Shown one piece after another: positions 25,951 to 35,192 of a stretch of DNA of 64,000 nucleotides. The position numbers were made by a program, and so were the translations under genes. A model generated the notes under the pieces. The model was given only the letters and a program-made list of their open reading frames with translations, did not search any database and was not told the origin of the DNA. Origin of the DNA: Bacteroidaceae bacterium. Its GTDB lineage: Bacteria > Bacteroidota > Bacteroidia > Bacteroidales > Bacteroidaceae. Positions within the stretch are counted from its first letter, which is position 1, and each line of letters begins with the position of its first letter. The stretch spans positions 1-64,000 of the forward strand of contig JAEEZS010000016.1 in the NCBI GenBank assembly GCA_016291905.1, read 5' to 3'.

Positions 25951-28900
25951 ATGAAACTGAGAAATTTACTTCTCTGTGGAGTCTGCGCGCTGAGCACCAC
26001 TTTTGCTTTGGCTCAGAACCAGACATTCCCGTTCACGCTGACCACCGCCGACGGCCTGCCCGAGCAGACCTCCGCCGCGGCAAGTGCATTCACGCAGTGG
26101 GTGTCTCCCACCTACACGTTCGATGAACCCGTCAGCTCGTTCCGTCTCACAGTCACCCACACCAGCTGGCAGGATGCTTTCAACACCAATGCCAACGGTG
26201 GACGTGGCTATGTGTTCTTCACCATGGGTGAGTTCTACCTCTTCGATGCCGCTGGCAATGCCGTAGAGCTGACTCCCGACAACTTCAACGCTAATGCTAC
26301 CGAGGCTGTGGCCACGGGCGACGGCTCCATTGCCAACCTTTGCGACGGTGACGTCAGCACCCATTACCACACTAGTTACAAGGACAGCGATGGCGAAAAG
26401 CCCATCGGCGCTGAGCACTGGCTTGAGATTACGCTCCCCGAGCCGATGACCTCATTCTCCTTCGGCTGGTACAAGCGTAGCAACAACGCCAACATCCCCT
26501 GTGAGGTTATCGTCACCAAGGGCGGCGTGGATGCCGATCCGTTTGCTGACTACGACTTCAAGCTGGGCGAGCAGGTCGAGAACGTTGAGCCGGGTCAGAT
26601 TTATGTCATGTGCGACAATGGTAACGTTTCTGCCTACGAAGGCACCTACCTCTATGTTGCTCCTAACGGCATCCCCGGTTACTACAGCACCAGTGGCCAG
26701 AATGCCTACCACGTCCGCCGCAAGGCCAACGTCGACTGTATCTATCAGGTGATTGATGCTGGCGACGGCACCTTCTATCTGAAGAACTACCTCAACGGCA
26801 GCTTCGTGGGTGGTGCATCCGGCTTCCAGGAGCAGGCAACCCTTGAGTCAGCCAACAAGCTGACCTACGACCCCGAGACCAACTACCTCGAGGGTGTCAA
26901 TGGCTATCATTACAGCACCAACAGCCAGGCTTCCTTCGTAGGCTACGAGAGCACATCCGCTCCCCGTTCGATGTACTTCTACAAGGCTACCATCAATAGT
27001 AAGTATGCTTATAAAGAGGTAGAGAAGGCTATCGCCGAGGCTGAGTCCGCACTTGCCGACTACAAGGAGAAGTTCGCAGAATCCGACAATGGCGAGACGG
27101 AAGCCCTTGAGGCTGCACTTGCCACTGCTAAGGCTGTGAACTCTGGATCTGCTTGTGACGAGCTCTTCGTGGCAGCACTGGAGCTTAACAATGCTACCTC
27201 CAACTTCCTGAAGGTTGCGCTCTATATCTTCATCGACGAGATTACTGAGAACCTTGAGACTGCCGAGTTCGGAACGGAATTTGGCATGTATCCTGTTCTT
27301 CAAAAGAACATCCTTGAGGAGACGCTGTCCAAGCTGATGAACGACGTGGACAACCGCTCGTTCGCCTCACTGGAAGACACGAAGAAGTATGTGGATAACA
27401 TCCAGGCTATCCTTGATGAGTTCTATGCTAGCAAGATCACGACCTTCACCGAGCTGCCCATCCACCTCATTGGTGAGAACGGCGCTGTGGTGTTCACCAA
27501 GATGGAAGGCCTCGGCAACTACATCTACACCTCGCCCACCATCTGCCTGCCTGAGCCTATTGAGCAGATCTTCATCACCACTGTGGCTACCAACACGGGT
27601 GACCATGGCGGCGGATGGCCCTGCACCAACTGGGCACACTTCACCCTGCGCGATGCTGAGGGCGAGGAAGTATTCCTTACAGCGGATAATATCTCCACTA
27701 ACGCTCTTGAAACCTCTGAGGGTAGCATTGAAGGTCTCGTTGACTTCAAGGATGATGGAACTCCTGACCTGACCACCTACCTGCACACGCTCTATTCAAG
27801 TTCTGACCCGAGCACAAACGAACACTACATCTGCATCACGTTCCCCGAACCGATGAGCATGTTCAGTTTCGACCTCATCTCTCGTGAGAACGGACGTCTG
27901 GTTCCCACCGAGATGGTTATCGACACCATACCTTATCACTACGTGGCCGATGCAACCGTCACCCTCCGCGAGCAGATTACCAAGGCCTCTGAGCTCGACC
28001 CGAACAAGTACTACATCTTCTACGGCAACATTAATAAGGTTGACAAGGGTGCCGCCGGCAGCGGTTTCTATGCTGGAATTGGTTCGGCTGGCGAAACTCC
28101 TCAGAAGGAAGGTGTCTTCCGCTTGGTTCCTACTGACAAGGAGGATACGTACAAGGTTAACTTCGTTGTTGAAGGCTACTACCTTGAGCGTCCTACTTCT
28201 TGGGCTGGTGCTACCTCTACGATCAACGAATCTGAGGCTGGTGAATTCACCTTCACCGAGAGTGAGAACCTGGCCGATGCCTTCAAGGTATGGGCTGGTC
28301 CCACCGAGGCTGACGAGGCCGACCGCAAGTACATGCTTCAGGACTGGAGCGGTAGCATGGGTTACTTCACCATTGCTGGTGAAGGCTTCGAGAGCGACGA
28401 TACCGACGGTGAGTCCGACTGGTACATCTACGAGGTCGATCCCGTTGCCTACAAGGTTTATCTCAGCCAGGTGAAGAAGCTCACTCAGCTGAACACCGAC
28501 GACAAGTTCGCCATGTACGGTAACCTCGGCAAGGTGAATCCCGACGCTGGTAGCGCGGGCGGCTACTACCGCAATATCAATGCTATTGGTGAGACGGCTA
28601 ACAACTTCACGCTCTTCAACCTTGAGGAGGGTGCAAACGGCACGTATAAGATTCACTTCGTTGACGATGACCTCTACCTGAAGGCTCCGACAGAGTGGGC
28701 TGGCATGGCTACGACGGAGAACGCCGCCGAGGCTGGTGAGTTCGTCTTCATCGAGAGCGAGAACCTCGCTGGTGCCTTCAAGATTTACCGTGAACTTGAC
28801 GGCAAGCTCTATATGCTGCAAGACTGGGGCTCCTCCATGGGTTCCTATCCTATCGAAAGCCTTGCCAACGACGACACCGACGGTGAGTCCGACTGGTACC

Positions 28901-29532
28901 TCTTCACACCTGGTGACCCGAACGAGGAGGAACTCTTCCGCGAGGACTACCTGGGTGCCTATGTCTGGCAGTGGAACGACAACTGGACTCCCTCTGAAAT
29001 CAAGGAGTTTGAGTTCAACCTGGTTGCCGATCCCGATAGTGATGACGGCGTCATCATCGACTGCTTCGATGCCGACAAGAACTTCAGCGAAGGTCCTCTG
29101 AAGGGTACCTTCGACGGTAAGGACCACACTATTTCGTTCCCCACCGGCCAGAACATCTACGACGGCCACGAGCGTTGGTATGGCATGGTGATGATTCCTG
29201 GCGACGACAACTACGAGAAGGACATTGTCTTCCACATCGACTTGGTCAACGAAACGATTACCTTCAGCGGTCGCGTGGGCGTGCAGTATGTGGCTCGCGA
29301 GGCTGGCGATGAGAACGGCGGCTGGTGGATGCTCTCCAGCTCATGGGTGAAGCTCATCAAGCAGGGTGGCGACCATGTTGACCGTGCTGTGGCCGGCGAT
29401 GCAGAGGTGGTTAGCACCAGCTTCTTCACCGTGAACGGTCAGGCTATCGCAGCTCCCGTCCAGGGCGTCAACATCATCCGCACCGTCCTCTCCGACGGCA
29501 CCGTCAAGACTGCAAAGGTCTTGATTAAGTGA
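25951..29532 (+). CDS. Large secreted multidomain protein, paralogue 1
   Basis: A 1193-residue exported protein of no family that I recognise. ATG 25951 gives a signal peptide (KLRNLLLCGVCALSTTFALA) and matches the start of its paralogue; ATG 25927 is an alternative. Two discoidin-like beta-sandwich segments occur (about 25-195 and 490-660; each ends with a WLEITLPEPMTSFSF-like strand). Two tandem repeats of about 140 residues follow (680-960), each opening with YYIFYGNINK/KFAMYGNLGK and closing with DDTDGESDWY. A helical linker sits at about 350-420. The C-terminus VNGQAIAAPVQGVN...TVKTAKVLIK resembles a type IX secretion sorting domain. Probably a surface adhesin or glycan-binding protein. 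Confidence 0.7.
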   Translation: MKLRNLLLCGVCALSTTFALAQNQTFPFTLTTADGLPEQTSAAASAFTQWVSPTYTFDEPVSSFRLTVTHTSWQDAFNTNANGGRGYVFFTMGEFYLFDAAGNAVELTPDNFNANATEAVATGDGSIANLCDGDVSTHYHTSYKDSDGEKPIGAEHWLEITLPEPMTSFSFGWYKRSNNANIPCEVIVTKGGVDADPFADYDFKLGEQVENVEPGQIYVMCDNGNVSAYEGTYLYVAPNGIPGYYSTSGQNAYHVRRKANVDCIYQVIDAGDGTFYLKNYLNGSFVGGASGFQEQATLESANKLTYDPETNYLEGVNGYHYSTNSQASFVGYESTSAPRSMYFYKATINSKYAYKEVEKAIAEAESALADYKEKFAESDNGETEALEAALATAKAVNSGSACDELFVAALELNNATSNFLKVALYIFIDEITENLETAEFGTEFGMYPVLQKNILEETLSKLMNDVDNRSFASLEDTKKYVDNIQAILDEFYASKITTFTELPIHLIGENGAVVFTKMEGLGNYIYTSPTICLPEPIEQIFITTVATNTGDHGGGWPCTNWAHFTLRDAEGEEVFLTADNISTNALETSEGSIEGLVDFKDDGTPDLTTYLHTLYSSSDPSTNEHYICITFPEPMSMFSFDLISRENGRLVPTEMVIDTIPYHYVADATVTLREQITKASELDPNKYYIFYGNINKVDKGAAGSGFYAGIGSAGETPQKEGVFRLVPTDKEDTYKVNFVVEGYYLERPTSWAGATSTINESEAGEFTFTESENLADAFKVWAGPTEADEADRKYMLQDWSGSMGYFTIAGEGFESDDTDGESDWYIYEVDPVAYKVYLSQVKKLTQLNTDDKFAMYGNLGKVNPDAGSAGGYYRNINAIGETANNFTLFNLEEGANGTYKIHFVDDDLYLKAPTEWAGMATTENAAEAGEFVFIESENLAGAFKIYRELDGKLYMLQDWGSSMGSYPIESLANDDTDGESDWYLFTPGDPNEEELFREDYLGAYVWQWNDNWTPSEIKEFEFNLVADPDSDDGVIIDCFDADKNFSEGPLKGTFDGKDHTISFPTGQNIYDGHERWYGMVMIPGDDNYEKDIVFHIDLVNETITFSGRVGVQYVAREAGDENGGWWMLSSSWVKLIKQGGDHVDRAVAGDAEVVSTSFFTVNGQAIAAPVQGVNIIRTVLSDGTVKTAKVLIK

Positions 29533-29578
29533 GCGAAGAACTGATTCTGTAACCTCGGTTACACATTATCCCCATTTC

Positions 29579-29613
29579 ATAGGGCGGCTCAGAGGAGCCG
29601 CCCTATTCTTTTA
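29579..29613 (+). terminator. Rho-independent terminator after paralogue 1
   Basis: A 12-bp stem (29579-29590 with 29595-29606, core AGGGCGGCTC/GAGCCGCCCT), AGAG loop and the T-rich tail TCTTTTATT. Confidence 0.9.
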
Positions 29614-29687
29614 TTGTTTATCCACACGCCTCTCTGGATAATCGTTTTTTTTTTATGAAAAAACTTGCGAATGTAAATAAATGTTAT

Positions 29688-29695
29688 TTACTTTG
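29688..29695 (+). promoter_or_regulatory. Probable -7 box of the second surface protein gene
   Basis: TTACTTTG, 7/8 match, in the same relative position as the promoter of paralogue 1; the A/T-rich leader before the start codon is similar in the two genes. Confidence 0.45.
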
Positions 29696-29763
29696 CAGAG
29701 CAATTAAGGAGAAAATGTAAGAGTTTTTTCATTATATTGTTTAATTTTCTTAAAAAAAAGCTT

Positions 29764-32700
29764 ATGATTTTGAGGAATTTACTTCTTAGTGGAGTATGCG
29801 CTTTGGGCACGACATTTGCCCTCGCACAAAACCAAACCTTCCCGTTCACGCTGACTACTGCTGATGGCCTGCCCGTGCAGACCGCTTCGGCAGCAAAGGC
29901 TTTCACGCAGTGGGTGTCGCCCACCTACACCTTCGATGAGCCCGTCAGCTCGTTCCGTATGACAGTCACCCACACCAGCTGGCAGGATGCATTCAATGTC
30001 AACTGGGAAGGTGGACGTGGCTATGTCTTCTTCACCATGGGTGAGTTCTACCTTTACGATGCCGCTGGCAAGCAGGTGGAACTGACTCCTGAAAACTTCT
30101 ATGGTAATGCCACCGAAGCTGTGGCTACGGGCGACGGCTCCATCGCCAACCTCTGCGACGGCGACGTGAGCACGCACTACCACACCAGTTACAACGCTTG
30201 CGACGAAAGCAACCCCATTGGCGAGGAGCATTGGCTTGAAGTCACGTTCCCCGAGCCTATGACATCGTTCTCGTTCGGTTTCCACAAGCGTAGCAACAAC
30301 GCCAACATTCCTAACGAAATCATCGTCACCAAGGGCGGCGAGGCAGCCGTAATGTTTCCCGAATACGGCTTCCAGTTGGGCGAAAAGGTTGATGTTCCTG
30401 AACCTGGTGGCATGTACGTCCTCTGTGACAATGGTGAGGCTTATGAAGACGGCACCGTTCTCTACGTTGCCTCCAACGGCGTCCCCGGCTACTTCAGCGA
30501 AAGCGGACAGACGGGCTATCACCTGCGTCGTGTGCCTACGGTGGACTGTATCTACATCGTTATCGATGCCGGTGATGGCAAGTTCTATCTGAAGAACTGG
30601 TTCAATGGCTCCTATGTGAAGGAAACCACAGGCGAACAGGTGCAGGCTACCAACATCGATGAGGCAGCCAAGCTGCATGTGGAGGATGGCTTTCTTGTTT
30701 CTGACCGCAACACCTACTTCAGCACCAACAGTCAGGCCTTGTTTGTAGGCTATGAAGGCGGACCCGATGGCCGTCGTCACACTTCCTTCTACAAGGCCAG
30801 CATCAAGAGCGAGTTCGTTTACAAGGAGGTGGAGGCTGCTATCGCCAATGCCGAGGCTGCTCTTGCTGCCAACAAAGAGGCGTTTGCCGGCTCCGATAAC
30901 GGTGAGACCGCTGCTCTGGAGGCTGCTCTTGCTGCCGCAAAGGCTGTGAGCGCTGATTCTTCCTGTGAAGCTCTCCTCGCTGCTGCCACCGAACTGGATG
31001 CTGCTACGTCGAAATTCCTGCAGATTTTTCTCTACATGGCCATCGACGAGATAACAGAGATTCTTGATAACGAAGAAATAGCATTCGGTACTGAAGTCGG
31101 CATGTACCCTGTCGCTCAGAAGACGATACTTGAGAACACGCTGACTAAGCTGTTGAACGATGTGGATAACCGCACATTCGGCTCATTTGCAGACACGAAG
31201 GCCTACGTGGATGACATTCAGGCAACCATTCAGGAATTCTGGGACAGCAAGATGCTCAGTCCCACCGAGCTCCCCATCCACCTTATTGGCGAGAACGGCG
31301 CTGTGCTCTTCGACAAGATGGAAACCGGCAACTACATCTACACGTCGCCCACCATCTTCTTGGCCGAGCCGATTGAGAAGTTCTACATCACCTTCGTCCA
31401 CACGAACAACGGTGACGCAAACGGTGGCTGGCCTTGCACCAACTGGGCACACTTCACCCTGCGTGATGCTGAGGGCGAGACAGTCCTACTCACGGAGGAG
31501 AACTTCTCAACCAACGCACTTGAACCGTCTGCTGACGGACAGGGCATCCCAGGCATCTGCGACTACAACGATGACGGTACGCCTAACCTGAAGACCTACA
31601 TGCACACGCTCTATACAGAAAGACATCCTGAGACTAACGAGCACTACCTCTGCATCACGTTCCCCGAGCCGATGAACATGTTCAGTTTCGACCTCATCTC
31701 GCGTGAAAACGGTCGTCTGGTTCCCACCGAGATGGTTATCGACACCCTTCCTTATCATTATGTCCCCAATGAGACGATAGAGCTGAAGGATCAGATTACC
31801 AGCTTGGCCGACCTTGACCCCAACAAGTACTACATCCTCTATGGCAACCTTGCGAGGTTGGACGGTGGAGTACAGGTGTCCGAAGGTACGGGCTACTATA
31901 ACATCCTTGACTGCTCCTATCCCGACAAGCATTTGCCTACGGGTGTGTTCCGCGTAGAACCTGCTAATGAGGAGGGCGGCTATTACATCCATTACATGGT
32001 GGATGACGTCTATCTGGGCAATCCTACTTCGTGGCAGGGTGCTTTCACCGTTGAGTCGTATGAAAAGGACGATGCAGGTGTCTGGTACTTCGAGGAGAGT
32101 TCGAATCTGGCAGGTGCCTTCAAGATATATACGAATGGTACTTACACCGGCGACTGCAAGGGAATAACATTCGCTGACGAGCCTGTCCGCTATGTCGCCC
32201 AAGACTGGGGTGTCGGTAGCAACATGGGTTTCTACTGCGTTGTTCCGCGTGCAGACGAGGATGGTACAATCGTTGAAGCTACCGATCCTTGGCAGTTCGA
32301 CGATACCGACGGTGAATCCGACTGGTTCATCATCGAGACCGAGGCTCCGGTATACAACGTTTACGTTCATCAAATTAACAAGGTCGATCAGCTTAATACC
32401 ACCAATCAGTTTGCCCTCTATGGCAATCTCGGTAAGCTGAACAGCGATTATGGTACTCCTGGCGGCTATTATAGTGACGTCACCGCTATCGGCGAGGAAG
32501 CCACCAACTACAGCCTCTTCCGTCTTGAGGAAGGTGCCAACGGTGCGTACAAGATTCACTTTACCGAAAGGGACGTCTATCTGAAGGCTCCTACAGCATG
32601 GTCTGGCACGGAAGTTACCGAAAAGGCTGAAGAGGCTGGTGAGTTCACCATCGTCGAAAGCAGCAACCTTGCTGGTGCATTCAAGATTTACGCTACTGGC

Positions 32701-33498
32701 ACGTTCGACAAGGATGGCACTCCGGTCACGGGCTACTGTGTGCTGCAAGACTGGGGCCAGTCCATGGGCTCATTCCCAATCGCTTCGTTCGACGAAGATG
32801 ATCCCGATGGCGAATCCGACTGGTATATTTATATGTTTGGCGACCCAATGGATGAAGAACTCTACCTTAAGGATTATGTGGGTGAGTATGTGTACAAGTA
32901 TGACTACTATTGGGATGACCACCACATTGTAGAGGTTCCGTTCGTCCTCGAGGCTGATCCCGATGTGGAGGATGGTGTTGTTGTCAACAACTTCTACAAT
33001 ACGGGTTGCCAGCTTAAGGGTGTGTTCGACGGTGTGGCTCATACTATCACCTTCGCCCCGATGCAGAAGATGGATAGCGACGAGAAGTACACCTACTTCT
33101 ATCGCAGCGTTACTTCGGAGGAGGCTCCCATCGTCTTCACGATAGACCTGAAAAACAATCAGATTATCTATCACGGACAAGGCGGTTTCATCTATTACAA
33201 CAACAACTTCGACCCGTCTCTACCGGAGGAGGATTTTGACAGCGAAAATCCTAATGCTAACTGGAAGTACTATTACTGGAAGCAGCTTTCCTCTACCTTC
33301 ATTGAGCTTGTTCCCGTGCTGATTGGTGATGATTGGCTCCATGTCGACCGTGCTGTGGCCGGCGATGCTGAGGTGGTTAGCACCAGCTTCTTCACCGTGA
33401 ACGGTCAGGCTATCGCATCTCCCGTCCAGGGCGTCAACATCATCCGCACCGTCCTCTCCGACGGCACCGTCAAGACAGCAAAGGTTCTGATTAAGTAA
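29764..33498 (+). CDS. Large secreted multidomain protein, paralogue 2
   Basis: A 1244-residue paralogue of the preceding gene with the same order: signal peptide (ILRNLLLSGVCALGTTFALA), discoidin-like segment, helical linker, second discoidin-like segment, two YGNL...DGESDW repeats of about 150 residues, and the same C-terminal sorting-type domain. Protein similarity runs along the whole length, but the last 155 bp or so of the two genes are almost identical in DNA, in contrast to frequent synonymous differences elsewhere. It has its own promoter and terminator. The start at 29764 is set by alignment with paralogue 1. Function unknown; a paired surface glycan-binding or adhesive role is a guess. 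Confidence 0.7.
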   Translation: MILRNLLLSGVCALGTTFALAQNQTFPFTLTTADGLPVQTASAAKAFTQWVSPTYTFDEPVSSFRMTVTHTSWQDAFNVNWEGGRGYVFFTMGEFYLYDAAGKQVELTPENFYGNATEAVATGDGSIANLCDGDVSTHYHTSYNACDESNPIGEEHWLEVTFPEPMTSFSFGFHKRSNNANIPNEIIVTKGGEAAVMFPEYGFQLGEKVDVPEPGGMYVLCDNGEAYEDGTVLYVASNGVPGYFSESGQTGYHLRRVPTVDCIYIVIDAGDGKFYLKNWFNGSYVKETTGEQVQATNIDEAAKLHVEDGFLVSDRNTYFSTNSQALFVGYEGGPDGRRHTSFYKASIKSEFVYKEVEAAIANAEAALAANKEAFAGSDNGETAALEAALAAAKAVSADSSCEALLAAATELDAATSKFLQIFLYMAIDEITEILDNEEIAFGTEVGMYPVAQKTILENTLTKLLNDVDNRTFGSFADTKAYVDDIQATIQEFWDSKMLSPTELPIHLIGENGAVLFDKMETGNYIYTSPTIFLAEPIEKFYITFVHTNNGDANGGWPCTNWAHFTLRDAEGETVLLTEENFSTNALEPSADGQGIPGICDYNDDGTPNLKTYMHTLYTERHPETNEHYLCITFPEPMNMFSFDLISRENGRLVPTEMVIDTLPYHYVPNETIELKDQITSLADLDPNKYYILYGNLARLDGGVQVSEGTGYYNILDCSYPDKHLPTGVFRVEPANEEGGYYIHYMVDDVYLGNPTSWQGAFTVESYEKDDAGVWYFEESSNLAGAFKIYTNGTYTGDCKGITFADEPVRYVAQDWGVGSNMGFYCVVPRADEDGTIVEATDPWQFDDTDGESDWFIIETEAPVYNVYVHQINKVDQLNTTNQFALYGNLGKLNSDYGTPGGYYSDVTAIGEEATNYSLFRLEEGANGAYKIHFTERDVYLKAPTAWSGTEVTEKAEEAGEFTIVESSNLAGAFKIYATGTFDKDGTPVTGYCVLQDWGQSMGSFPIASFDEDDPDGESDWYIYMFGDPMDEELYLKDYVGEYVYKYDYYWDDHHIVEVPFVLEADPDVEDGVVVNNFYNTGCQLKGVFDGVAHTITFAPMQKMDSDEKYTYFYRSVTSEEAPIVFTIDLKNNQIIYHGQGGFIYYNNNFDPSLPEEDFDSENPNANWKYYYWKQLSSTFIELVPVLIGDDWLHVDRAVAGDAEVVSTSFFTVNGQAIASPVQGVNIIRTVLSDGTVKTAKVLIK

Positions 33499-33524
33499 CA
33501 TCTGTTACAGACATAATCCCATTC

Positions 33525-33558
33525 AAAAGGGGGCGACTTTCCAGCCGCCCCCTTTTCT
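33525..33558 (+). terminator. Rho-independent terminator after paralogue 2
   Basis: An 11-bp stem (AAAAGGGGGCG at 33525-33535 with CGCCCCCTTTT at 33546-33556), 10-base loop, T-rich end. Confidence 0.88.
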
Positions 33559-33652
33559 TGTGAATTTAGTACAAAACTGTAAGTGGTCATGCCGACGATT
33601 GGCATTACGCGGAGGACACAGGCCAAAGTGACGGGTTGCGAAAGGCCGATTC

Positions 33653-34019
33653 CTATAAGAAAGTGCCGTCTGCTGAGCGGTTATCTTTTTAGGTTGTCAT
33701 TCGCTGAGGACTTTTTTTAAGGTATGCTTACAGTTTTTCATCAAACTCTACGCCCAGAACGTAGTGCGCTATTTTCAGAACGTAGTGCGTTGTGCCCATG
33801 ACGTAGTGCGTTGTGTCTGTGACGTAGTGCGTTGTGTGCTCAGCCCAAGCATCTGACGACGCAGAATCAGCTTCTGACAAAATAGAAGCTGATTCTACGG
33901 AAACAGAAGCTGATTCTATTGGCAAAAAACGTTTCAATCTGTAACTCCTCGATGCAAAAATCTCTCAACCGAATGACACCCCAAAAAGGTAATCGCTCAG
34001 CAGACGGCACTTCTATAGT
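33653..34019. repeat. Long imperfect inverted repeat enclosing a 21-bp array
   Basis: The left arm 33653-33718 and the reverse complement of the right arm 33955-34019 align over about 65 bp with roughly ten mismatches plus a 2-base gap; the longest exact block is AAGTGCCGTCTGCTGAGCG. Weaker similarity may extend outward on both sides. Between the arms lies the 21-bp array. The whole could be a MITE-like or foldback element, or a single large RNA hairpin. It occupies the 731-bp gene-free stretch 33499-34229, which shows no other credible gene. Confidence 0.75.
33759..33926. repeat. Tandem array of eight 21-bp units
   Basis: Units start every 21 bp from 33759. The first four share ACGTAGTGCG; the fifth is degenerate; the last three carry GAATCAGCTTC or its reverse complement GAAGCTGATTC. 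So the array changes unit type, and orientation of the core, halfway while keeping the 21-bp phase. GAATCAGC also appears in the array at 38 kb. Confidence 0.85.
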
Positions 34020-34181
34020 GGAATGGAGGGTGCAGAGGTCGTCAGCCTACGCATCCAATGAAGCGTCAGATGCCCTTCCCATCCGAGAGGTTACAATCTA
34101 TTACACCCATTGTCGTTACACCCTCTGAAATGCTGGATATTATTGCGAAAGGTGAAAAGTGACAATAAAAGTGTTCGATTA

Positions 34182-34213
34182 TTTGTTCATTTGAAAAAAA
34201 CTTCTTTAATTTG
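34182..34213 (+). promoter_or_regulatory. Probable promoter of the DUF3791/DUF3990 operon
   Basis: TTTG at 34182-34185, 20-bp spacer, TTAATTTG at 34206-34213 (7/8). Start codon at 34230, so the leader is very short (about 12 bases). Confidence 0.5.
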
Positions 34214-34229
34214 CAGAAAAATAAACAGT

Positions 34230-34466
34230 ATGTCACGTGAAGAATCGAATGAACTGAAGTTTACGATAGCTCTTATAGCTGAATTTGCTGAGAGGTTCGG
34301 ACTTGATGAAAAACAAGCCTTTAATTACATGAAGCGGTTTCAAGGCATGGACTATGTTTCTTCATTTTATGATGTACTTCATACGCTATCTTTCGATGAT
34401 TCGATTGAGGCCATAGCAGCTGTGTGTTGTCAACATGGAGGCAAATTAAACTATCAGGCTGTATGA
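34230..34466 (+). CDS. DUF3791-family small protein, putative antitoxin-like partner
   Basis: A 78-residue, mostly helical acidic protein: MSREESNELKFTIALIAEFA, then KQAFNYMKRFQGMDYV, which fits DUF3791 as I know it (small proteins next to DUF3990 genes in Bacteroidetes and Firmicutes). The start codon chosen lies 17 bp after the -7 box. Its stop overlaps the next start as ATGA, a sign of tight translational coupling. By position in front of a possible ADP-ribosyltransferase-like protein, an antitoxin or immunity role is inferred, not shown. Confidence 0.6.
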   Translation: MSREESNELKFTIALIAEFAERFGLDEKQAFNYMKRFQGMDYVSSFYDVLHTLSFDDSIEAIAAVCCQHGGKLNYQAV

Positions 34467-34942
34467 TACTCTATCACGGTTCAAACGTCAGTATTGATAA
34501 GCCAGACCTTGAACGGTCGAAGCCTTATAAGGATTTTGGTCGTGGGTTTTATCTCTCATCAGATGAGGAGCAAGCTCTCCGCATAGGTAAACTGAGAACG
34601 GTGATGATGCGTACGGGTGCTCCTACATTGACTCGTTTCTCGTTTGACGAGACTCTTTTAGAAAACGGTGAGTTTAATGTCCGGATATTTGATGATTACA
34701 GCGAGGAATGGGCGCAATTTGTGCTAATGAATCGTGATATTTACCATCCTCAACCTGCTCACAGCTTTGATATTGTTTATGGACCTGTTGCTGATGATGG
34801 TGTTACCTTCCAACTTCGTCGGTATAGCGCTGGTGTTATTTCGCTCCCAGAGTTGGTTAAGGAACTGCGCTATTCAAAGGGAATCACTTTTCAGTATTAT
34901 TTTGGAACGGAGCGTGCGCTCGCAAAACTAATCCGCTTATGA
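34463..34942 (+). CDS. DUF3990-family protein, possible ADP-ribosyltransferase-fold toxin
   Basis: A 159-residue protein beginning MILYHGSNVSIDKPDLERSK. YHGS (H5), FGRGFYLSSDEEQA (Y30) and the C-terminal QYYFGTERALAKL (Q144, E150) lie in the order expected for the H-Y-E/Q motifs of ADP-ribosyltransferase folds, to which DUF3990 is, to my knowledge, assigned. No signal peptide is seen, so it would act in the cytoplasm. It overlaps both neighbours by ATGA, giving a strictly coupled three-gene unit typical of toxin-antitoxin modules. Enzymatic activity and toxicity are inference only. Confidence 0.6.
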   Translation: MILYHGSNVSIDKPDLERSKPYKDFGRGFYLSSDEEQALRIGKLRTVMMRTGAPTLTRFSFDETLLENGEFNVRIFDDYSEEWAQFVLMNRDIYHPQPAHSFDIVYGPVADDGVTFQLRRYSAGVISLPELVKELRYSKGITFQYYFGTERALAKLIRL

Positions 34943-35172
34943 AATTGACCGATGCTCAAATAAAGATGATGCAGGAAGACCTGTATGCAGAGTTGGTGGC
35001 TTTGCTCATGGAGCGCTGGCACTATCCGATGGAAACAGCCTTGGACACACTATATAATAGTGAAACTTTCAGCCGTCTACAAGACAAAAACACGGGCCTC
35101 TATTATCAGAGTCCGGGCTATATCTATTCTTATTTAGAAAATGAATTAACCCAAGGAAGTTTCGGCGTATAA
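34939..35172 (+). CDS. Small protein of unknown function, third gene of the DUF3990 unit
   Basis: A 77-residue protein (MKLTDAQIKMMQEDLYAELV, then MERWHYPMETALDTLYNSET), predicted mainly helical, with a Tyr-rich C-terminal part (GLYYQSPGYIYSYLENELT). It resembles the DUF3791 type in size and in the helix-AL-x-L-YNS pattern but I cannot assign it firmly. The start overlaps the DUF3990 stop as ATGA. It converges on nnrD, 20 bp away. Likely part of the same module. Confidence 0.55.
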   Translation: MKLTDAQIKMMQEDLYAELVALLMERWHYPMETALDTLYNSETFSRLQDKNTGLYYQSPGYIYSYLENELTQGSFGV

Positions 35173-35192
35173 AGCTAATCCTTTCTTTATTG

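Noticed and set aside
33728..33937. Small open frame encoding THYV heptapeptide repeats
   Set aside because: Same artefact of the 21-bp period; no promoter, no conserved start region.
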